The notes under the pieces were generated by a model. That model saw nothing but the letters and a program-made list of their open reading frames with translations. It ran no database searches and had not been told where the DNA came from. The translations under genes and the position numbers were made by a program. From Chaetoderma sp. LZ-2023a (lineage: Eukaryota > Mollusca > Caudofoveata > Chaetodermatida > Chaetodermatidae): a DNA stretch of 64,000 bases. This document shows, piece by piece, positions 35,026 to 46,715 of the stretch. The stretch is taken from positions 52,216,384-52,280,383 of the forward strand of contig CM067367.1 in assembly GCA_034401795.1 (NCBI GenBank), in the 5' to 3' direction. How positions within the stretch are numbered: position 1 is the stretch's first letter; the number at the start of each line of letters is the position of its first letter.

Positions 35026-35540
35026 TGGCATGGGTATGTTGCTTAGTGAATCATCGCATCTGAGCCACCACATTACAAGTTCTGCTGTCGCTCTCTCAGA
35101 GGATTGCAATATCGCCGATTGCCATATTGTGAGTTGTGACACGGCTGAATCTGATTTCTCTATCAGAGATGAGATTCACGTTCACATTCTTAAGATCTAC
35201 AAATTAAACTAGACCCCTGAATCCGCTCTGGTAAAAAATAACACATGGACCGACACAACGGTCACGCCGGAAACCTGTAGCCTAAGTGTAACAGTTTTCT
35301 CTAAGCGGTGTAGTTGATGATTGCGAGCTTTGGACCTTCCCGTCTCCCCACTAATATGTCTACAAGATGACAGAAAGTAGCATACAAAGCATGCAATATA
35401 GAACATCAACAAGTTCAAGTTCACTATATTACACTCAGGCCCTTCAAGGGCATATGAGGGTAAAATGTGCATAATGATTGTGGCGGTAGAATATTAGCAG
35501 TACAATAAAATGCATGTATATAATTATAATTATAATAATT
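35026..35540. other. No gene recognised
   Basis: The frames are short and without family features. Confidence 0.4.
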
Positions 35541-35546
35541 CTATGG

Positions 35547-35561
35547 TAGTAGTAGTAGTAT

Positions 35562-35619
<58 letters not shown>

Positions 35620-35620
35620 C
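35547..35620. repeat. (AGT)n microsatellite
   Basis: About 24 trinucleotide units with one interruption. Confidence 0.95.
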
Positions 35621-35658
35621 GCTGTCGGTGTCAGCTGTTAAACCTTTGGCTTTTTTTT

Positions 35659-36063
35659 TTAAAATACTAAACATTTACACAGTTTTATGAGAACAGACAC
35701 ATTGCATATAGTTAATAAATCTTTTGTTTTGTCTGGGTTGAAACTTGTGATAAAGTACTGCGGACTGTTTTTTGATCGCCCATCATCGTATATTCTGCAG
35801 GTGTAAAGAAAATTATTTTCGTCGTCTATTTCATTGCATATCCTACACAATCGGTCATTTCTTTCAGTATTTCCCCATCTGCCCGTTTCAATTTTCAGTT
35901 TGTGATTTAGGGTCTGGAAGTGGCACAAAGTAACAGCTTCCTTAAGTGGTAGATTCGTAGGATAATATTCATACCAAAAGTATTCTTCAATTTCTCTGTG
36001 GAAAGTTAATCTGGTAGAAGCATCAATTTCCCTTCTCTGGTGTGCTAGATATTGACTTTGCAA
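35659..36063 (-). pseudogene. LINE ORF2 C-terminal fragment
   Basis: A 134-residue open stretch. LCHFQTLNHKLKIETGRWG is followed by a C-x2-C...C zinc-knuckle-like NDRLCRICNEIDDENNFLYTC block. This is the arrangement at the C-terminus of jockey/CR1-like LINE reverse transcriptases ('R..N..L..E.GRW.....R.C..C...... E.H.L..C'). The sequence differs from the fragments at 37026 and 40745, so it is a different LINE. No reverse transcriptase domain is attached, as expected from 5' truncation, but the upstream end is occupied by a foldback element. Confidence 0.7.
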
Positions 36064-36104
36064 TGTTTCTTTTATGACTTTAACAATATCATTTTATCAG
36101 TATA

Positions 36105-36200
36105 GTCCTCAGGCGAGCTAGCTATTCTGAAAACAATTTGACTGAAAGCACCAACGACTTTCAGTCGAATTGTTTTCAAAATATTCAGCAAGTTAAAAGA
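36105..36200. repeat. Variant A-type hairpin
   Basis: ctgaaaacaatttgactgaa pairs with its complement ending gttttcaaaatattcagcaag around a caccaac loop. Confidence 0.6.
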
Positions 36201-36253
36201 GATTTTGCTCAATGGTATTATTGTCCGGGGATTTGCAGCAGCGAGGCAGACAG

Positions 36254-36490
36254 TTAACCCTTTAACACCAACCGGCAAAAACGACCTCTGCAGTTGTCTT
36301 GTGAAATGTCAATTTACAGACCAAGAAAAGACTATTCTTGAGAATTTATCACTTAAATGGCTGGTTCCATAACCGAGCCAGTCATACAAGCCGTAAATTT
36401 TAAAAAATAGTGTTCTTTTCGCCTGAAATAGGAGATTTTCTATGAGAAAATCTAAATTTTCTTGACTGTATTGGAGGGTTAAAAAGTTAA
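36254..36490. repeat. Foldback family B, full copy
   Basis: It runs from ttaaccctttaacacc to ggagggttaaaaagttaa with arms centred on ggttccataaccgagccagt. Confidence 0.8.
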
Positions 36491-36535
36491 GACATATGCT
36501 GTCTAAAAGGCATCTCACTTTCAAGATAAATATAC

Positions 36536-36640
36536 AATAAAGCTGCTGAATATTTTGAATCTAATGTAACTGGAATCTGTGGCTACCATATGCAGCAACA
36601 CCTCAGTTAAATGGGTTTCAAAATATTCGACTGTATATTC
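36536..36640. repeat. Isolated family A hairpin
   Basis: gctgctgaatattttgaatc pairs with ggtttcaaaatattcgac. The loop is catatgcagcaaca-like. Confidence 0.55.
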
Positions 36641-36744
36641 ATGACAAAATTATAAAAAGGCGTATTATATAATACGTAAATTGTAATTCAGAAGAGGGCG
36701 CGTTTGTGTAGCTAATAAGTTTTTCTTTGCTTAGGCGCGACTTG

Positions 36745-36935
36745 TCGATTGTATTTTGAAACTATAGGAGCAACAGTACCCAGTCAAAATAGTTTCAAAA
36801 TATTCAACAGCTTACGTGTATAGTTTTCTGGAGATTGAGATTCAGAGAGTGCAGCGGTCGATCGATCCCAACTCACGCGAAGGGTGGGTTGAGCTTACCT
36901 AGAGATGGGCGGAGCATAGCTAAAATGGATTCCTT
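36745..36935 (+). repeat. Foldback family A, right half
   Basis: It has the right hairpin arm cagtcaaaatagtttcaaaa, then gtgcagcggtcgatcgatcc and the agagatgggcggagcatagc end. The CRE-bearing half is absent. Confidence 0.7.
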
Positions 36936-37025
36936 CTTTCCTGTATGGTCCATAACGTGTTAATGGTAATTTGAAGGTAACGAGCGACTGAGCGTTTAAT
37001 AAGTACAATTACTCGGTCTAATGGG

Positions 37026-37900
37026 ATTCAGATTCAGATTGATTTATTATTCCCAGATCATACATGTGGTACATGGGGGTATAAACATTATACAATTTAT
37101 ATAGTGGCAAGACAGTTTACATATTATTAATATATCTCTATAGATTAACTGCTAACAATAAAAGGGATAATCTAGATTTACTACAGTAATGTGCTTGCTT
37201 CTTTTCAGGCAAGCTATTTTCATATTAACCATTCTTTCGTTCACAATTTCACTTTGTTTTCTGGGTTTTTTACCTGCACGGGTTATGTTTGTTGGTCGTG
37301 TTTGTGCGACAGTTTCATCCTTTTTGGAAATGCGTAATAATTGCATTTATTAATCGGCAAACCTTATCTAGTAGTTTTTGTTTTTGCTATTGAACAACTG
37401 GAAGAATTTAAAATAATTTGGTCTCTAATCGTAATGTATGAAAAAAGCAGCAAATAAAAATGTGATGAAACTGTTCTCCAATTTCGTTTTTGTCACAGAT
37501 ACTGCATTTCCTTTCTTCTCTTAGTATTCCTTTCCACCTTCCCTTTTCTATTGGTAATGAATGGTTACCGGTCCTATACCTAGTGAACAATATTCTATTC
37601 CTATCATTAAGTCTAAGGAGGTATGGTTCCGTCTCCCAGATAGTCTTAAAAGAGTTATAGATCGTACCCTTCCACGATTCCTGCATTTGGGCGAGCCACG
37701 TTTGCATAAACTGGTCCTCTATGTTTCAAGTAATTGCAGCTTAGATGATTTTGGTGCTATGGGTCGTTTGTGTGTTCTAAAGGTACCTGTGCCCTGTATT
37801 ATCTAGAATGGTTTTAAGGCGTGTTAGCCATTTGTATGGTTTTCGGTTTTCATTAAAATCCTTTAACATGCAATTATATATTTGTAGTGCTAGTTTATTT
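37026..37900 (-). pseudogene. 5'-truncated LINE, C-terminal end and 3' tail
   Basis: The 3' terminus is the gattcagattcagattgatt repeat (minus strand reads aataaatca...ctgaat). The coding part (37408-37707 and flanks) reads ESWKGTIYNSFKTIWETEPY, then FTRYRTGNHSLPIEKGRWKG and a CSICDKNEIGEQFHHIFIC knuckle. It is very close to the C-terminus of the LINE at 40745-44700, so both belong to one family. No reverse transcriptase core is present. The copy is frame-damaged and inactive. Confidence 0.8.
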
Positions 37901-38035
37901 TGCCTTTCTGAGATAAGAACGAGGAAGAACACCGACTAACGGATTGCGTCCGAGGATACCGTGCGATTAACCTCCTCCTGTTTCAGCTTAATCTTATAAT
38001 GGTTAAACCGGCAAAATGGCATCTGCTGTGCTCTT

Positions 38036-38360
38036 GAGTGATGTACATTTGTAGGTCAAGAGAAGACAATTTTTGAAAATTTATCACTGGAATGACTGGC
38101 TCGGTATCCGAGCCAGTCATTCCAGTGGTAAAATTTCAAAAATTCTTCTCGTGGCTTGCACATGTACACTGCCAAAGCAAAAAGTTGGATTTTCTTGAAT
38201 ATTAAGCATTTAATGATCAAGCTGAACAAAACGTGTGGCAGCATAAGGTTATTTTTGTAAATTTCTGTGTCAAATTTACACATACTGTCTTCTCTAAATG
38301 GACATTTACTGAGTAAGAATTGCAATTTTCTTTGGGATATCTAGAGCTGTAAAGGGTTAA
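38036..38360. repeat. Foldback family B, extended copy
   Basis: The hairpin is centred on ctggctcggtatccgagccag. The right outer end tgtaaagggttaa lies further out than usual, with about 100 extra bases between hairpin and end. Confidence 0.7.
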
Positions 38361-39339
38361 TAGGTATCATTTTGAGCGCTTTGAGGTGCTGTTGACGCAA
38401 GAGGGGTTAACTCTCGTGCAACTGAAATAGAAAGTGCAATGCTCCAAAACCGGAGTTGAATACTTTCATTCTTTAGAATAGAACTCCCCGAAAACGTGCT
38501 TTTACCCTTCATAGTCACGTGGTTATCAGTTTTTCGAAATTCTAGCAACAAAAATACGAAATAAACAAAGATAGGCCTAGAGCCATGTACACATTTGTAT
38601 TATATTAACCCTTTCAGCGATTTAAACCAGATACGACAGATACGACGAGTTAATCTTTGCAAGGTACGAAATAATACTCCAGATACTATGGCCATGACAC
38701 AACTTTGACCTACCATACGGAGTAATATTGTCCCAACGTCTGGCCGACGTTGATATATGTTCGCCCAACACCACTCCGCTCAGTGGGTTATTGTTTGTCC
38801 AGCATACCAAGCCCAACGCCCATTCAACGTTAGCCCGAACTGAACTGAATTTTTATTACACACAGATCATGCATACATGACATATGAGGAACCCAGATAG
38901 TACATCTTATAGTAGACAGAGTAACATATTATTGTGCATTATCATTATTATTTACGATTATTATAGTCATATGCGGAGACCGCCATATCCACAGATAACT
39001 ATATTATTCAAGTCCATGGATGAAGGCAATATAGATCTGCGACAACTGGCGGCATATTACGTTATATATGCGTTTCATTAGTTCCTGTACTCATATCGCA
39101 CAATCAAGCAGGGAATGGTCTCCTCCAATTACGGTTTGATAACGTTCCATATTCGTTCGTTGAATACATTATGATTATGTAGCAACGTTTTGGCGACCCC
39201 GCATGTCGTATTTATATGGGTTTGGACAGGACTACATTATGTCATAAATTTAACGCAGTATTTAAGACAGTAATTTGAGTAAGTTCTAAGTAGATATAAA
39301 GCAAGCCATGTGTCACTCGGCTATGCACCTTTCCAGTTT
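38361..39339. other. No gene recognised, one retroposon tail
   Basis: The gaactgaactgaatttttatt block at about 38838 looks like the complement of a LINE/SINE 3' terminus. The rest is unrecognised. Confidence 0.4.
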
Positions 39340-39680
39340 ATCCATTTATCACGTGACGTACACGATGACGTCATAATCATGGCGTCGTAAATGATGTAGA
39401 TAAGTGCGTCAAGAGCGTATGATTCGTGTCGGGCCAAGAGTTGTTGTACGAACTATATGTCTTTACTATTTAATACAGATGCTGCTGAATATTTTGAAAT
39501 TAAATTGACTGGACGCTGTTGCTGCCATAGTTGCAAAGGTTCACTAGCTTACACGTATATCCTTCTGGAAATTGCTAATCAGGGAGTTCAGTGATCGATC
39601 GATCCCAACATGAGCGAGGTGTGGTTGCGACTTAGCTAGAGATAGGCGGGGCATAGCTAAAGCTGGAGAGGTTCATTAAC
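39340..39680 (+). repeat. Foldback family A copy with reduced hairpin
   Basis: It has a TGACGTCA site near 39365, the gttgtacgaactatatgtc block, only the left hairpin arm (gctgctgaatattttgaaat), then gatcgatcgatcccaacatg and the ggcggggcatagctaa end. Confidence 0.7.
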
Positions 39681-39702
39681 CGTTCTTTGGTGAGAAATGG
39701 GT

Positions 39703-39987
39703 TAATACATTACTCCTGGCGTGCAGCACTAACATCTATTCTACATGGGAAGTAATAAGTAATACATTACTGCTGGCGTGCAACACTAACATCTATTCTA
39801 CATGGGAAGTAATAAGTAATACATTACTCCTGGCGTGCAGCACTAACGTCTATTCTACATGGGAAGTAATAAGTAATACATTACGCCTGGCGTGCAACAC
39901 TAACATCTATTCTACATGGGAAGTAATAAGTAATACATTACTCCTGGCGTGCAGCACTAACATCTATTCTACATGGGAAGTAATAAG
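39703..39987. repeat. 57-bp minisatellite, five units
   Basis: Five head-to-tail 57-bp units starting taatacattact and ending gggaagtaataag total exactly 285 bp. Units 1, 3 and 5 carry ctcctggcgtgcagc-type text, while units 2 and 4 carry gctggcgtgcaac or gcctggcgtgcaac. The alternation suggests a two-unit (114-bp) higher-order step. Confidence 0.95.
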
Positions 39988-40744
39988 AAAATATGACATT
40001 AAAGCTGCACATTCACACCAAATGCCCGAAAACACAACCATCTAAATCGTACACTCCTAGAGGCTCAAATTATGTGCCTAGATGCAAGGGGACGAAATAA
40101 ATCCCAACATGATGACCTCACTCCGTATAGATTGATACAACCCTTCAGCTGCGAAATCGGATCAGAGGCACGAGCCTCTAATTTAACTCCACAACCAAAA
40201 AAATTATACCAATGAAATCATCACATGTTAAGACACAACCCGTTTTATTGCATTATGTGCACGAATTAACCCTCCAAAAGTCCAGAACTCAAACAATTCC
40301 ATCCTCAGGCACCCGGCGCGAACGTGCACCCCTAATGTTCCAAGTTTTCAACCAAATGATACAGAATCCAATGAATGTTTAGCCTACTTTTAGCCTGAAA
40401 TGGCCTCGTCAGTTGGGATATGGATGTAGTATCAGTGGTAGTCAGTGGGTTGTCTAATGTCTAATGCTGATGGTAATGGTGGTGGTAGTGATGTAAGCGG
40501 TGGTATCAGTGGTTGTTTGGCAGTGTCTTAACATGTGATGATGTCAGTCTCAGTATTATTTTCATAATTTGGTATCGTCCTGTGGATTAAGTTATCGTCT
40601 TTGTCGTCATAATATTTCTCGTCGCCAATACCTTTGTTAACATTATTTTCGCCGTAGCTACTGCTGTCGTCATTGTTACTGTTATTAATCTCGGTGTGCG
40701 TATGCCTGCGTGATTGCGTGCGCGCGTGCGTGTGTCCTTGTGTA
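39988..40744. other. No gene recognised
   Basis: It ends in a (GTGC/GTGT)n stretch at about 40690-40755 next to the LINE. Confidence 0.4.
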
Positions 40745-41200
40745 TGTATGTGCGCGGTTGCTAACTTTCAAAGTGCTTAGTAATTGCGTTAATAAGTTGG
40801 CAGATTCTAGATAATAGTCTTCTATTTTTAGTTGAGAATAGTTGTAGGAATTTGAAATAGTTTGGTCTTTTGCAATAATATTTTGGTAAAGTTTCAGATC
40901 GGATATTTTGGAAAAATTCGCAGATAAATATGTAGTGGAATTCGTCTCCGATTTCGTTTTTATTACAAATATTACATTTTCTCTCTTCCCTTATTATTCC
41001 TTCCCATCTTCCTTTTTCTATCGGTAGACAGTGGTTGCTAGTTCTAAATCTGGTAAATATAATTCTGTTTTTGCCATTGAGTCTAAGCAGATATACTTCC
41101 GTTTCCCAAATAATTTTGAAACTATTATATATTTTCCCCTTCCATGATTCATTCATTAGTGCATGCCATGTTTGTTTAAACTGATCTATTAGGTTCATTT

Positions 41201-42604
41201 TTATTGCTGCTTGAAGAGCTTTACTGTTATTGATAGTTTGCGTTTCCCAAACATATGTGTATCCTGTTTTATCCAAAATGTTTCAATGCAAGTTAGCCAC
41301 TTATATGTTTTTCCATGTTGGTTACAATCGTTCAGCATAGATTTATATAATCTAACAGCTAATTTAGTTTGTTTTCCCGATACAAGTTTTATCCAATATG
41401 TAATCATGCTCTGCTCTATTTTAACTTGTATTGGTGATTCCTCGAGCTCTCCGTATATCATATATTTGGGTGTACTGTGTTTAATTTTTAGAACATTTCT
41501 TAAAAAGTCCGAATGTGCCTTTTCGAGTAGATTACAATTCTCAATTCCAATTACTTCATACGCATAGAGGAGGATTGGTTCAATCATTTGATGGTATAAT
41601 TTTATTTGGCAGTCAATTGGTAGGTCTAGCTGTTTTGCCCGGCGTTGTAATACAAACATGGCTTTATGGGCTTGGTCAAATATATTTCTTTCTGCAAGGA
41701 GCAGCCGTCCATTATATGAGAAATGTACCCCTAGGTATTTATAGCTATACACAATTTCTAGGTCCTTGCCGTTCATATGAAATGCCAGTTTGCTACAGTA
41801 TGCTTTTGTGGTACGAAATATCATGATCTTTGTTTTGCTAAATTTACGTTTAGTTTCCATTGGTCGCAATAACGTACAAAGGCATCTAATATTTCCTGGA
41901 GGTCCTTTGCACTTTCTGCTAGCATAATGGTGTCGTCAGCGTATCGGAGGATTAGGAGTCTAAGTAGGGTATGCAGTTCATTTTCTAGATCATCAAATTC
42001 TAATGGCTTGATGTTTTGTTCCTGAAAGATATTTTCTAGGTCATTTAGATATATTGCAAATAGTATCGGGGAGAGGGTTCTCGCCTTGTCGGACTCCCCA
42101 CCCGCAACTAAGTTCGTCTGAGAGTTTAGCAATGAGTTTGATCTTTGACTTTATGCTATTATAAATGTTTTGTATTACCTTAAATGTCTTGCCGTTTATG
42201 TTATGTTGGGTAAGTTTTAGCCAGAGGCCATTGTGCCATACCGAGTCAAATGCTTCCTCGAAGTCCACGAAACAACAGAATAGCCACTTCTTTTTATTTC
42301 TAAATACGTTTATTATAGTCGATAGAGTGAAAATATGGTCCGTAGTGGAATATTCTTTTCTAAATCCGGCCTGATTTTCACATAATTTATTACTATTTTC
42401 TAGAGAGTTATTTATTCGTTTACCTATTATTGACGTGAATAGTTTTCCCAAACAGCTTAGGCGAGTGATTGGCCTGTAATCTTTTGGGTCGTTTACGCCA
42501 CCTTTTCTTTTATAGATTGGTATGATGATACCCTCGGTCCAAGCGTCTGGAACGCACGCTGAGTCCAAAACCTTATTGAATAATGCTCGGTATATATTAA
42601 TCAT
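41201..42604 (-). pseudogene. Reverse transcriptase part of the minus-strand LINE
   Basis: This enzyme would copy LINE RNA at the nick site. Motifs seen are the fingers/palm block around FVDFEEAFD (first catalytic Asp), GWGVRQGEN, and YADDT (the catalytic Asp pair), then the thumb segment LPIDCQIKLYHQMI. The frame changes at about 42060-42130 and again near 41830-41870. It is very similar in order and wording to 61661-62979, showing two copies of one family in the window. Confidence 0.85.
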
Positions 42605-43099
42605 TATATGTTCTGTAGATTTAATGTACTCATTGTTATTTCATCTGATCCTGCAGCTTTATTGTTTTTTAAATGTTTTATAGCTTTGGTGATTTCCTCA
42701 CATGTTATAGGGCTGTTGAGGGTGCTGTTTTATTTTTGTTTATATTGTATCATTGACCTATTCACTGTCCTTTTATATGTTTAACTAGCAGTTATCATTT
42801 CCGTCCTATTTGTTTCTGTTCTTCTAAGTTTATAGTTATATCTAGCTCTGTGGAATTCGCTTCGTGCTTTTTCGCATTTTTTGTCAAACCAAGGGCGGTG
42901 CTGTCCTTGTTTGACACGAGTTCTCTTAGTTTTACGTTTTCCAAAAATTTCGTTTGGCGTTTTGTCAAACATTTCCGAAATGGATACAGTAATTTCATTC
43001 ATTGATTCCCCCATTTAGCGGTCCTGCTAACAGTGCATTTATGACAGGCAAATTTTTATGGCTTGCTATCTTTTTCATTTCTTAAATATTCTTTCAGTT

Positions 43100-44280
43100 T
43101 TCATTGCTTGTATCGTTGTAGCCAGGTTGTTGCTGATGATTGATTGCATTTCTCAGCAATAACGATAGCTTTAATGCTTCTCTTGGTTGGTTTTCATCAT
43201 ATCTCAGAAAACGCCAGCAAATGATCATTGTGAATAATATCAAATCAGAGGAACATGAATTAACATCAGGTGTGCCACAGGGGTCGGTCCTGGGACAGAT
43301 CCTTTTTACAATCTATACAGCACCCCTTGGAGTGCTATTGCAGTCTCATGGCATAAGTTACCATTTCTACGCTGACGATACACAGCTATATCTCGCATTC
43401 TATGCAAATGACCAGGTGAATGCTCGTGAGCGTGTTGAAGACTGTGTTCGTGACATTAAACTATGGATGTTAAGCAACTTATTGCAGTTGAATGATAAGA
43501 AAACTGAAATTCTGTTAATAACCTCACCGCACCTAAGACATAATGTTGACATCACCAGTTTGCACATTGGGGAGGCTGACGTATCTTTCAGTGCAAGTGC
43601 CCGTAACATAGGCGTACCATTTGACAATTCCCTATCGATGGAAGCTCATGTTACCACTGTCTGCCGTTCCATATTCATGAACATTCGGAACATTAGCAAA
43701 ATTTGCAGCTTCCTGGATGAAAATGCGGTCAAAACTCTCGTACATGCTACCATTACGTCACGCCTGGACTACTGTAACTCTCTGTTAATAGGCATACCAT
43801 CTAGCCAATTAGATCGTTTACAGAGAGCGCAGAATACAGCAGCTAGACTGATTACACACATCAACAGATTCGATCATATCACACCTGTCCTATTGGAGCT
43901 GCACTGGTTGCCTATAAGACAACGTATATGGTACAAGGTGGCTTTGTTGGTGTTCAAGTGCCTACATGATCTGGCCCCACCGTACTTAAAATCCTTAATC
44001 CAGCAAAGAGCAGCACCAAGGTCTCTTAGGTCTAGCACACAATTACTATGTACCATACCAAAATCAAACGTAACTACTGGAGATCGTGCATTTTCTCGAG
44101 CCGGTCCGCGATTCTGGAACTCTCTTCCACCTGAAATTAGAAACTGCTCTAAAATTGACTCATTTAAATCACTACTAAAAACATATCTTTTCCAAAGAGC
44201 ATTCTAAATTTTGTAAAGCGCTTTTGAGCAATTCAGTTTGGAATTGGCGCTATATAAATCCGACATACATACATACATTT
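43100..44280 (+). mobile_element. 5'-truncated CR1/L2-like LINE nested in the minus-strand LINE
   Basis: It starts inside the reverse transcriptase and ends with a typical 3' terminus: a tttggaattggcgctatata phrase followed by (acat)n at about 44263-44280. The outer minus-strand LINE resumes directly after this tail with its endonuclease end, so this copy was inserted into the endonuclease-RT linker of the other. Its 5' boundary (43080-43135) is approximate. Confidence 0.85.
43140..44207 (+). CDS. LINE reverse transcriptase, C-terminal two thirds, uninterrupted
   Basis: A 355-residue open frame. SWFSSYL-like LGWFSSYLRKRQQ is at about 16-28, GVPQGSVLG at 44-52, YHFYADDTQLY at 74-84 with the catalytic Asp pair at 79-80, a thumb region, a LDYCNSLLIGIPSSQLDRLQ block near 200-220, an LHWLPIRQRI block near 250, and the usual RAFSRAGPRFWNSLPPEIR ending. 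This is the CR1/L2/jockey type. The start codon is not the natural start, because the copy is truncated and would lack the endonuclease and the first catalytic Asp. No stop interrupts it, so it is fairly young among the LINEs here, yet it is not a complete gene. Confidence 0.9.
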   Translation: MIAFLSNNDSFNASLGWFSSYLRKRQQMIIVNNIKSEEHELTSGVPQGSVLGQILFTIYTAPLGVLLQSHGISYHFYADDTQLYLAFYANDQVNARERVEDCVRDIKLWMLSNLLQLNDKKTEILLITSPHLRHNVDITSLHIGEADVSFSASARNIGVPFDNSLSMEAHVTTVCRSIFMNIRNISKICSFLDENAVKTLVHATITSRLDYCNSLLIGIPSSQLDRLQRAQNTAARLITHINRFDHITPVLLELHWLPIRQRIWYKVALLVFKCLHDLAPPYLKSLIQQRAAPRSLRSSTQLLCTIPKSNVTTGDRAFSRAGPRFWNSLPPEIRNCSKIDSFKSLLKTYLFQRAF

Positions 44281-44834
44281 AATGCGGAATTTACATTCGA
44301 TAAAATTGGACAAAAATCAAAAACTTCAAAATTTGATATATGCTAAAAAAAGGTGTTCTGTAGATATGCCATAGTCTATGACACTGCTATGTATGCTTGT
44401 AAATCGACCTATGCCACCGTCAGTGCCGACCATACCAGTTATAATATATAGGTTGTTATATTTATATAATTCTATTAATCTCCGCCCATACGTATCTGGC
44501 CGGCGGTTATCTTGCAATATTCTTTGTGGAGCTTCAAATTTAGGGGTCACTATTACGTCATGGGTATCAATTTCAGCGAAGGCAAGTAATGCTTCATCGG
44601 CATCTACGCATCTACCCAATGTTGGTCCCAAATTACATAAATCGGTTTATTATTTTATCGTTGGTCATTGTCATAGAGCGTTTGCAGAAAGCTTTGGCAT
44701 ATTAGCTGATGCAGTTGTACTGGCGCGTCTCCGTTATTTGCAAACCAGATTCACATTCAACAAATTTTAAGCCATGCTTAGCTGCCTGTCTGCTGAATTT
44801 ATGCAGACTACATTTTCCATAGGCTTTAATTCTC

Positions 44835-44890
44835 GAAAAGCTGAATATTTTTGAAAAAAATTTGACTGAAAGTTGTTGGTGGCTAATATT
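44835..44890. repeat. Half of a variant A-type hairpin
   Basis: ctgaatatttttgaaaaaaa and gactgaaagttgttggtggc match the left half of the hairpin at 31075. The right arm is missing. Confidence 0.45.
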
Positions 44891-45028
44891 GAACAGGTCC
44901 AGAGTGATTGTCCAATGGAATTATCGCCTGGTGGCTTGCAGACGTCAGACAGTTACCGCATCACGTTAACCCAAAAAGCTATGTCAGGTAGATCGCTTAA
45001 AACTGTTTTTATTGCTAATTCTCATTTT

Positions 45029-45231
45029 ATACCCTTTAACTCTCAAATTTGTTCAAGAAAATTTCAATTTTCTCATAGAAACTGTCCATTTGCAGACCTA
45101 GAGAAGCCTATTTTTGAAGGTTTACCACTGGAATCGAGCCAGTCATTCCAGTGGTAAATTTTCAAAGCGGCTTCTCTTGGTCTGCCCAGTGCTGGAGCCG
45201 TTTTTGGCTGATACGAGTGTTAAAGCGTTAA
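45029..45231. repeat. Foldback family B, shortened copy
   Basis: Both outer ends are present (taccctttaactctc and gagtgttaaagcgttaa). The centre is shortened to ctggaatcgagccagtcatt. Confidence 0.75.
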
Positions 45232-45589
45232 TTAACACGCTCTTTCCTTGGCATTGAATTTATATTACGACATCCAAACACGTAGAATGGGAATTACGTT
45301 TATTTGTTTTCGGTCATGGCCACTCTTACCGAACGAATTCCTAAAGAGACAACTGGATTAAATTTAATCTGTGTTAAATAATACGAGTTATCGAGTTACC
45401 TACCTCCCACTAGACAAGTGATATCGCCATGGCTAACAGTAATCGCGCGGCCAACTTATCGACAGTATCTAGGCCCGACATTGGCTCAGCAGGCCGTTTG
45501 ATATTCATATTGGCTATAAGATGTTGCCCCTACGTTGGCCAAACATTTATACCCCTCGATTTTTTCCTGTTTCTTTTGCCCACGTTGGC
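45232..45589. other. No gene recognised
   Basis: Nothing recognised. Confidence 0.4.
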
Positions 45590-45935
45590 ACAACAATGGT
45601 GACTTGTACATACAACTTCTTGCTAAGCTCCGCACCCGTTTTGCGCGTGTTGGACTCGATTTGAAACGTTGAAATCTGAATTAACAGATTTTAAATTTCA
45701 AGGTAACTACAGGTAATTAGCTGCTGAATATTTTAAAGCTAATATGACTGGGGGCTGTTGCTTCCTATGGCAGCAACAGCACCCAAACAAATGAGTTTTT
45801 AAAACGTTCAACAGAATGTTTATTAAATTGTAATTTCGTAATAGACATGCAATTCGTATAATTTTGTGACTGACTTTTCGTGACAGAGCTACGCCATATT
45901 GATTGTTATGCCAACTTATAAGTGACATATTCTTA
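45590..45935 (-). repeat. Foldback family A, diverged copy
   Basis: It has a gctaagctccgcacccg end, gcgtgttggactcgat, the hairpin at 45720-45812 with loop cctatggcagcaacag and the attcgtataattttgtgac block. CRE-type sites are not intact. Confidence 0.6.
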
Positions 45936-46014
45936 TACAGGTCCGACATTCACCTATCACGTGTATATGGTTCATTGGCTAACAACTGTAATTCTATCCC
46001 ACTCCATTCTTAGC

Positions 46015-46600
46015 CAAACTGGCTACGATTAACGTAGATGTGTACGAACGTCGCGAGTCCTGTCGCTGAAATTCCTACAATTTGATAGAGAAACTTGACA
46101 TGATGTTTGTAGAACACAAAGGTTCTGCCAACTGCTAAAATTCTTTTCCTCGGCCAATCCCGTCCACAAGCCATTATAACCCCATCCACCCGCATTCCAC
46201 CCTACTACGCGTTGCGGGGATATTGTATTTTCGTCCCATTCGTCCGTTGGTCCGTACGCACGCCTGTATGTTCAAAAAATCATTTCCCTGTATCTCCTCG
46301 TAGAGCTTGCGAGAATTATTTGACACTTAACCGGATGATTTCCCCCACAGTCAGTACACCACCCAAAGTTGTGCCTAATGTAAAGAAAAATCTCGTCGAT
46401 CCGTCCTGTTCGTCCGTCCGTTCGTGCGTACCTGCGTTCATGCATACATACACCAATCCCAGAAAAGCTTTTCGCCGCAGCGTCCCGATGGTCTTGTCGC
46501 TATAACTCCTACAGTTTGAGAGAGAATTGTTTGAGGTGTGCATAATTTGACCGGGAGCTATCGTAGCCTGTATGTAGGCGTTATATGTCAGCAATATATA
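46015..46600. repeat. 'Cgtccgt' dispersed repeat units
   Basis: Two or three imperfect units share gtcgctg(a/g)aa(t/c)tcctaca, ttgagagagaatt, cttgaca(g/t)gatg and 'accaccca', bordered by (gtccgtcc)-type runs. A third block follows at 47515-47800. Such units are common non-coding repeats in marine invertebrates (recall only). Confidence 0.5.
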
Positions 46601-46715
46601 TGTCGAGAAAAATCGGTCTTAGGCCATTAAGACTTTTGAGTCAGAATTCAGATCTCAAGGTAAGGTCTAGTACCCAGCTTTTCCTGAAGTCACCATTCAC
46701 AGCTGAAGAGTTTTT

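Larger units (their letters stand above)
40745..44700 (-). mobile_element. LINE (jockey/CR1-like), decayed, split by a nested LINE
   Basis: From right to left on the minus strand I read an endonuclease end (NTYG-like PDTYGRRLIELYKYNNLYII, SSVIDYGIS, then CPILSNVNSA across 44283-44631), an interruption by a plus-strand LINE, a linker GQHRPWFDKKCEKARSEFHR (42781-43014), the reverse transcriptase (PDAWTEGIIIPIYKRKG, DYRPITRLSCLGKLF, NQAGFRKEYSTTDHI, FCCFVDFEEAFDSVWHNG at 42041-42604; YADDT at about 41929-41943), a LPIDCQIKLYHQMIEPILLY block and the C-terminal CNICNKNEIGDEFHYIFIC knuckle (40761-41276). Three frames are used across the reverse transcriptase and the GxRQG region is damaged, so the copy is dead. 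ORF1 was not found. Confidence 0.85.

Noticed and set aside
44378-44770. 130-codon plus frame
   Set aside because: It is antisense to the LINE endonuclease fragment, which is the recognisable reading.
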